NCBI GenBank assembly: GCA_963777285.1
Contig: CAVZPR010000002.1
Span: forward strand, 62,001 to 126,000
Source of the DNA: JAFARE01 sp963777285
GTDB taxonomy: Bacteria > Chloroflexota > Dormibacteria > Aeolococcales > Aeolococcaceae
Length of the DNA: 64,000 bases
Direction: 5' to 3'
Under the pieces are notes generated by a model. It saw only the letters and a list, made by a program, of their open reading frames with translations, ran no database searches and was not told the DNA's origin. Position numbers and translations under genes: made by a program. Shown piece by piece: positions 59,572 to 64,000 of the stretch. Every line of letters begins with the position of its first letter. The first letter of the stretch is position 1.

Positions 59572-61055
59572 CCGGGGCGCAGCCGCTCGCGCAGCAGCCG
59601 GTTGACCAATTGCGGCTGCGCCTTGCCCCCCGTCGCTTTCATGACCTGACCGACGAGGCGGCCGAGCGCTGCGTCCTTGCCCGCACGGAAGTCCGCCGCT
59701 GCGGCCGCGTTGGATGTGACCACCTCATCGACGACGGCCGCCAGCGATGCTTCGTCGCTGAGCTGGCGCAGGCCGCGGTCCTCCACCAGCTTCTCTGGAT
59801 CGCCGCCCGCGGTGTACAGCTCCACCAGCAGCTCCTTCGCGGTGGGGGCGTTGATCGCCTCCGAGTCCAGCAATCTGAGCAGCGCGGCCAGCCCCGCCAC
59901 CCCCAGACCGCTCGTGTGCAGCGGCGTGCGGTGCGCCGCCGCCAGCGCCGCCACGTCGCCGGTGAGCCAGCTGGTGGCGAGCTTGGCAGGAACTCCGGAG
60001 GCGACCAGCTCCTCGAACGAGTCGGCATCGTCGCGTGACTGCGTGATCACCCCCGCGTCGTACGGCGTGACCCCGTACTGCTCGCTGAGCCGCCGCGACC
60101 GTGCAGCCGGCAGCTCGGGCAGCGTCGCGCGCACCCGGTCCACGTACTCCGCGGCCAGCTCCAGCGGCGGGAGGTCAGGCTCGGGAAAGTAGCGGTAGTC
60201 GTGCGCGTACTCCTTGCTTCGCTGCGACACCGTCGCGGCGCGCGCCTCCACCCAGCCGCGCGTCTCCTGGGCGAGCGTCCCGCCCTCGGCAAGCACGCGC
60301 GCCTGGCGCTCGATCTCGTACTCCAGGGCGCGATGAACCGCGCGGAACGAGTTCATGTTCTTGATCTCGACCTTGGTGCCCAGCTGCGAGCTGCCGCGCT
60401 CTCGCAGCGAAACGTTGGCGTCGCAGCGGAAGGAACCGCGCTCCAGGTTGCCGTCGTTGACGCCGATGTACATGAGGATCTGGCGCAGCCGCATCAGGTA
60501 CTCGCGCGCCGCATCGGCCGAGCGCAGGTCGGGCTCGCCGACGATCTCCATCAGCGGCATGCCGGCGCGGTTGAGGTCCACCAGCGAGGACGTGGCGCTC
60601 TGCAGCACGTCACCGGCGTGGTGCATCGTGCCCGTGTCCTCCTCGAGATGCACCCGCGTGATGCCGCAGCGCACCGGCTCGCCGCCGACCTCGATGTCCA
60701 GCCAGCCGTTGCGCGACATCGGCATGTCGTACTGCGATATCTGGTAGCCCTTGGGAAGATCGGGGTAGAAGTAGTTCTTGCGGTCGAACTTGGTGTGCGC
60801 GGGGATCTCGCAGTTGAGGGCCAGCGCCGTCCTCACGGTGAGCTCCACCGCCTGCCGGTTGATCACCGGCAGCACGCCCGGGAGGCCGAGGCACACCGGG
60901 CACGTGTTGGCGTTGGGCGGCATGTCGATGTACGCGGCGCTGCAGCCGCAGAACATCTTGCTGCGCGTGAGCAGCTGCGCGTGCACCTCGAGTCCGATCA
61001 CCGCCTCGTAGGCTGTCGACGCCTTTCCGGCCGCGGCCGCGGCTTGCGCGGTCAT
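59568..61055 (-). CDS. gatB: Aspartyl/glutamyl-tRNA amidotransferase subunit B
   Basis: The 495-residue protein opens YEAVIGLEVHAQLLTRSKMF and has the zinc site CGCSAAYIDMPPNANTCPVC, then FDRKNYFYPDLPKGYQISQ and the C-terminal YqeY/tail helix domain (GLRQLSDEASLAAVVDEVVT). It transfers ammonia from GatA to mischarged tRNA. The ATG overlaps the gatA stop. Confidence 0.96.
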   Translation of the reverse strand: MTAQAAAAAGKASTAYEAVIGLEVHAQLLTRSKMFCGCSAAYIDMPPNANTCPVCLGLPGVLPVINRQAVELTVRTALALNCEIPAHTKFDRKNYFYPDLPKGYQISQYDMPMSRNGWLDIEVGGEPVRCGITRVHLEEDTGTMHHAGDVLQSATSSLVDLNRAGMPLMEIVGEPDLRSADAAREYLMRLRQILMYIGVNDGNLERGSFRCDANVSLRERGSSQLGTKVEIKNMNSFRAVHRALEYEIERQARVLAEGGTLAQETRGWVEARAATVSQRSKEYAHDYRYFPEPDLPPLELAAEYVDRVRATLPELPAARSRRLSEQYGVTPYDAGVITQSRDDADSFEELVASGVPAKLATSWLTGDVAALAAAHRTPLHTSGLGVAGLAALLRLLDSEAINAPTAKELLVELYTAGGDPEKLVEDRGLRQLSDEASLAAVVDEVVTSNAAAAADFRAGKDAALGRLVGQVMKATGGKAQPQLVNRLLRERLRPG

Positions 61056-62518
61056 GCCGCATCCGCCATGGGTGACCGGGCCTCGTGCCAGGCGGTTGCC
61101 TGCTCGTACGCGTGAGCGATCCGGAACACGCGCGCGTCCTCGAAGCGAGGCGCGATCACCTGCAGCCCCACCGGCAAGCCGTCCGCGAACCCGCAGGGCA
61201 GCGAGATGCCGGGCAACCCCGCCAGGTTCACGGGAAGGGTGACCGCGTCGCACATGTACATCGACAGGGGATCCTCGCGCGCCCCCATGGTGAACGCGAG
61301 AGTCGGCGAGGTCGGGCTCACCAGACCGTCGACGTCCTCGAACACCCGCGCAAACTCGGCGGCGATCACGGTGCGCACCTTCTGCGCCTTGCGGTAGTAC
61401 GCGTCGTAGTAGCCGCTGGACAGCGCGTATGTGCCCAGCATCACGCGGCGCTTCACCTCGGGACCGAACCCCTCGGCGCGCGTGCGTGAGTACATCGCGG
61501 TGAGCGAAGGGTGGTCGTGGCGCGCGCCGAAGCGCACGCCGTCGTAGCGTGCCAGGTTGGAGGAGCACTCCGCGGGCGCGATGATGTAGTAGGTGCTCAG
61601 GGCCACGTCGGTGCTCGGCAGCGAGACCTCACGTAGCGTCGCGCCGAGTCCCTCGAGCACGCGGAACGCCTCCTCGACAGGGCCGCGCACCGACGCCTCG
61701 ATGCCCGCGCCCATGTACTCCCGCGGCACACCGAGGCGCAGACCCTCCACGCCGCGCTGCAGCGCCTCCATCGGGTCGTCGACCGACCGTGGATCGCAGG
61801 TGCTGTCGCGAGGGTCCGCTCCGGCGATGGCGCGGTACACGATCGCCGCGTCCTCGACCGAGCGGGTGAGCGGCCCGATCTGGTCCAGCGACGACGCGAA
61901 CGCGATGAGGCCGTAGCGCGACACGCGCCCGTACGTCGGTTTGAAGCCGACGACGCCGCACAGCGACGCCGGCTGCCGGATGGATCCGCCGGTGTCGGAG
62001 CCGAGCGCGTAGGGAACGCTGCCTGCAGCGACGGTCGCGGCGCTGCCGCCGCTGCTCCCCCCTGGGACACGCTCCACGTCCCAGGGGTTGCCGGTGGGGC
62101 CGAAGCCCGAGTTCTCCGTCGACGACCCCATGGCGAACTCGTCGCAGTTGGTCTTGCCGACGCACACCGCGCCGGCGTCGAAGAGCCGCTGCGCCACGGT
62201 CGCCGTGTACGGGGGTCGAAACCCCTGCAGGATGCGGGACGCGGCGGTGGTGGGAACGCCTTGGACGCAGAGCACATCCTTCAACGCCATGGGTACCCCG
62301 CACAGCGGCGACGTCCCGGCGGGGTCGCGTTCCAGCATCGTCGCGGCGGCGTCGGCCTGGGTCTCCGCCAGCTCGCGCGTGAGGGCGAGATACGCGTGCA
62401 CGCTCGGGTCGGTGCGTGCGACGTGCGCGTACGCCTCGTCGAGGAGCCGCCGCGGCGTCGTGGTCCCCTCGCGCAGCTCGCCTGCCAGCACGCGGATCGT
62501 CCTAGGCGTCGAGGTCAC
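61052..62518 (-). CDS. gatA: Aspartyl/glutamyl-tRNA amidotransferase subunit A
   Basis: The 488-residue amidase has the Ser-cisSer-Lys triad: Lys in GVPMALKDVLCVQG near residue 79, GGSSGGSAATVAAG near 153 and GSDTGGSIRQPASLCGVVGF near 172. It hydrolyses Gln to supply ammonia. GTG start, 17 bases inside gatC. Confidence 0.96.
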   Translation of the reverse strand: MTSTPRTIRVLAGELREGTTTPRRLLDEAYAHVARTDPSVHAYLALTRELAETQADAAATMLERDPAGTSPLCGVPMALKDVLCVQGVPTTAASRILQGFRPPYTATVAQRLFDAGAVCVGKTNCDEFAMGSSTENSGFGPTGNPWDVERVPGGSSGGSAATVAAGSVPYALGSDTGGSIRQPASLCGVVGFKPTYGRVSRYGLIAFASSLDQIGPLTRSVEDAAIVYRAIAGADPRDSTCDPRSVDDPMEALQRGVEGLRLGVPREYMGAGIEASVRGPVEEAFRVLEGLGATLREVSLPSTDVALSTYYIIAPAECSSNLARYDGVRFGARHDHPSLTAMYSRTRAEGFGPEVKRRVMLGTYALSSGYYDAYYRKAQKVRTVIAAEFARVFEDVDGLVSPTSPTLAFTMGAREDPLSMYMCDAVTLPVNLAGLPGISLPCGFADGLPVGLQVIAPRFEDARVFRIAHAYEQATAWHEARSPMADAA

Positions 62519-62804
62519 CGTCCTGGATGGCTCCGACGATGAAGTGCGCCCCGTCGCGCGCCGGCGCGCCGCCCAGCGCCGCTTCCGCAGGAAGCGACGG
62601 CTCGCACCGGTCTTCGCGCATCACGTTGACCAGATCGCCCACCTGCGCAGTCTCCGGCACCGACGAGGTGTCCACGCGTTGCAGCCGGGAGATGTGGTCG
62701 AGGATCGAATCGAGCTGCCGTCCCAGCCGCTCCCGCTCCTCGGGATCGAGGCCGAGCCGTGCCAGCGTCGCCACGTGCGCGACGTCGTCGGCGGAGAGCG
62801 TCAT
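62502..62804 (-). CDS. gatC: Aspartyl/glutamyl-tRNA amidotransferase subunit C
   Basis: The 100-residue protein has VAHVATLARLGLDPEERERL, GRQLDSILDHISRLQRVDTS and the C-terminal MREDRCEPSLPAEAALGGAP. It wraps GatA and stabilises the complex. Its ATG overlaps the GNAT stop by 4 bases and its end overlaps gatA. Confidence 0.94.
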   Translation of the reverse strand: MTLSADDVAHVATLARLGLDPEERERLGRQLDSILDHISRLQRVDTSSVPETAQVGDLVNVMREDRCEPSLPAEAALGGAPARDGAHFIVGAIQDGDLDA

Positions 62805-63304
62805 GGGCGCCGATTATCGCCGACCCGCTCGCCGTCCTCGCCCAGCGGAAGCCACGTGAGCACGGTCTGCGCGGTCGGCGTGAAGCCGGCGCGTGCGTAC
62901 GCCGCCAGCGCCGCGGGATTGTCGTTGCGCGTCCACACGCAGGCGAAGGTGACGCGACGCTCCCGCAGGATGCGCGCGGCGCAGCGGACCAGCTCGGTGG
63001 CCACCCCCTGGCCGCGTGCTGCCGGCATCACGTACAGCTCCGCGATCTCGCCCTCGAGGCCGTTGCCCGGGTCGAAGAGCACCACCCAGCAGATTCCCAG
63101 CGCGGTGCCGCCGAGGTCGCGCGCCACGAGGACGTGGTTCTCGCCGCGAAACCCCTCTCCCGGGCGCAGCCGCACTTCGAGCTCGGCGCGGCTCTCGCGG
63201 GGGTGCTCGTAGTGCTCCTGCTCGTCGAGGGTCAGCTCGACCAGCATGCGGCGCACGTCGGCGGCGTCGCCGTCCTCGCGGGCCACGTGCACGGCTGCGG
63301 GCAT
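62801..63304 (-). CDS. GNAT family N-acetyltransferase
   Basis: The 167-residue protein has the GNAT core: HVLVARDLGGTALGICWVVL, EIAELYVMPAARGQGVATEL (motif A with RGQGV) and a C-terminal NDNPAALAAYARAGFTPTAQ. The substrate is unknown. It leads the gatC-gatA-gatB-rlmD operon with a 4-base overlap. The start at 63304 is chosen; ATG 63313 is possible. Confidence 0.85.
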   Translation of the reverse strand: MPAAVHVAREDGDAADVRRMLVELTLDEQEHYEHPRESRAELEVRLRPGEGFRGENHVLVARDLGGTALGICWVVLFDPGNGLEGEIAELYVMPAARGQGVATELVRCAARILRERRVTFACVWTRNDNPAALAAYARAGFTPTAQTVLTWLPLGEDGERVGDNRRP

Positions 63305-63341
63305 GCCGCCCATTGTGCGGGCGCCCCTGGAGCGCGCGAGG

Positions 63342-64000
63342 TCAGGCGGGACTGGCGGGGCCGGCGGTGTCGAGCGGCGGGCCCGGGGTGGCGCGGCCGC
63401 TCGACGGCGCGGGCGCGGCGGACGAGCCCGGAACCCCCACCGCCACCGGTGTGGGCAGGCGCACGGCGGTGCCGCCATGCTGCGTCCACCTGCTGCCGTC
63501 GTACGTCCAGGTCTGGCTGGACAGGGCCGGCGTTCCGGGCTGACCCGCGACCGACACGAGCCCGCCGAAGCGGACCACCTGGCCGGTCGCCGAGTCATAC
63601 GCGGCGGCGAACCCGGACGCCGCGGGCATCGAGCCCGGCGCCCGCTGCCACGTCCCCGTGTACGCCAGCACGGCGGTCCCCGGTCCGGCCGGGAGGCAGA
63701 GCACGCTGCGGGTGGCCGCGTCGCCCAGCATCACGCCACCGCCCAGCAGGTTCTGCCGCAGGGTCAGCGCGCGTGGTGCGCTCCACGCCGCCCCGTTCCA
63801 GTGGCTCACGGTGGTGCCGGGGCTGAACGCGGGCTGCACCACGGTGCCGGGCGCGACCGAGGGGCACACGGTGACGTCGCTGGGCGGCACGGCGGGAGCG
63901 CCCCCCGAGCGCCTGCTCTGCGCGGGTGCCGCGCAGGCCGGGACGATGCCGTCTGCGACCGAGAAGTAGTCGAGGTGGCCGGCGCGGGGATCGTCGACGA
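63342..64000 (-). CDS. Kelch-like secreted/membrane protein, N-terminus outside the window
   Basis: The frame is open to the right edge (at least 219 residues), so the first internal GTG (63890) is not the real start. The sequence is Pro/Ala/Gly-rich with a Trp-centred repeat SSQTWTYDGSRWTQHGGTAV and AFSPGTTVSHWNGAAWSAPR, similar to the repeats of the 867-residue kelch-like protein at 4.4-7.0 kb. The C-terminus is a Pro/Ser linker (SSAAPAPSSGRATPGPPLDT). Function unknown. Confidence 0.65.
   Translation of the reverse strand, partial: VDDPRAGHLDYFSVADGIVPACAAPAQSRRSGGAPAVPPSDVTVCPSVAPGTVVQPAFSPGTTVSHWNGAAWSAPRALTLRQNLLGGGVMLGDAATRSVLCLPAGPGTAVLAYTGTWQRAPGSMPAASGFAAAYDSATGQVVRFGGLVSVAGQPGTPALSSQTWTYDGSRWTQHGGTAVRLPTPVAVGVPGSSAAPAPSSGRATPGPPLDTAGPASPA

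Noticed and set aside
1..64000. CRISPR array
   Set aside because: No regularly spaced identical repeats were seen; the GTAAGC pairs are only two units each and sit at promoters.
1..64000. rRNA genes or insertion sequences
   Set aside because: No rRNA-like sequence, DDE transposase or terminal inverted repeats could be recognised.

Overview
The window is GC-rich bacterial DNA with dense, tail-to-head operons, many GTG/TTG starts and 4-base stop/start overlaps. Core gene content (GatCAB, a yacL-ispD-ispF-cysS-rlmB-yacP run, RadA, UvrB, DnaE1, a TIGR03086/mycothiol-type protein) and several secreted kelch-like proteins with Trp-rich 'TW.W.G..W' repeats point to an actinobacterial or Dormibacterota/Chloroflexota-type lineage. 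The sequence alone does not decide between these.

Bases 1 to about 20,260 are the right part of an integrated mobile element. Its left end lies outside the window. It carries a ParB-like gene (61-1413). Next comes cargo at 1.5-9.8 kb: an ECF sigma factor overlapping a membrane partner, an 867-residue kelch membrane protein, a winged-helix protein, two tandem lipoproteins and a GNAT acetyltransferase. A leading-region-like block follows at 10.1-12.9 kb (zinc-ribbon mini-protein, RadC-type JAB protein, SSB, ArdC-type antirestriction protein, second SSB-like OB-fold protein). After that are parA with a ribbon-helix-helix partner, a MobF relaxase-helicase, a DUF4913 protein, an HTH protein and a tyrosine integrase. 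The integrase sits beside tRNA-Thr(GGT), the probable attachment site. Three genes of this backbone (parA, mobF, HTH) share a 38-bp promoter module: two GTAAGC hexamers 11 bp apart, at a fixed distance from a -10 hexamer. I regard this as the strongest unannotated regulatory signal in the window.

After a short chromosomal stretch (UbiA-type prenyltransferase, HtrA-like protease, zinc alcohol dehydrogenase), a second, compact island of 3.6 kb is bounded by a perfect 43-bp repeat of the 3' half of tRNA-Thr(TGT) (23638-23680 and 27227-27269). It has no integrase. It carries a PD-(D/E)XK-type nuclease gene, an overlapping pair of an ASCH-like and a DUF7662-like gene, and two small conserved hypothetical genes. 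Its layout suits a small defence island, but function is inferred.

From 27.4 kb to the end the window is core chromosome: isoprenoid precursor, tRNA charging and rRNA methylation genes; DNA repair and replication (RadA, UvrB, MutM, PolA, DnaE); glycosyltransferases; a GH18-like lipoprotein; a sigma/anti-sigma pair; a PQQ-type propeller protein with C-terminal repeats; tRNA-Leu(CAA); Lgt, YggT, RlmD, GatC-GatA-GatB; and a partial kelch-like protein at the right edge.

Two conserved genes, dnaE and a DUF151 bifunctional-nuclease gene, are each broken by one extra A in the identical + strand context GATCGAACTC. This points to a context-specific sequencing or assembly error rather than biology.
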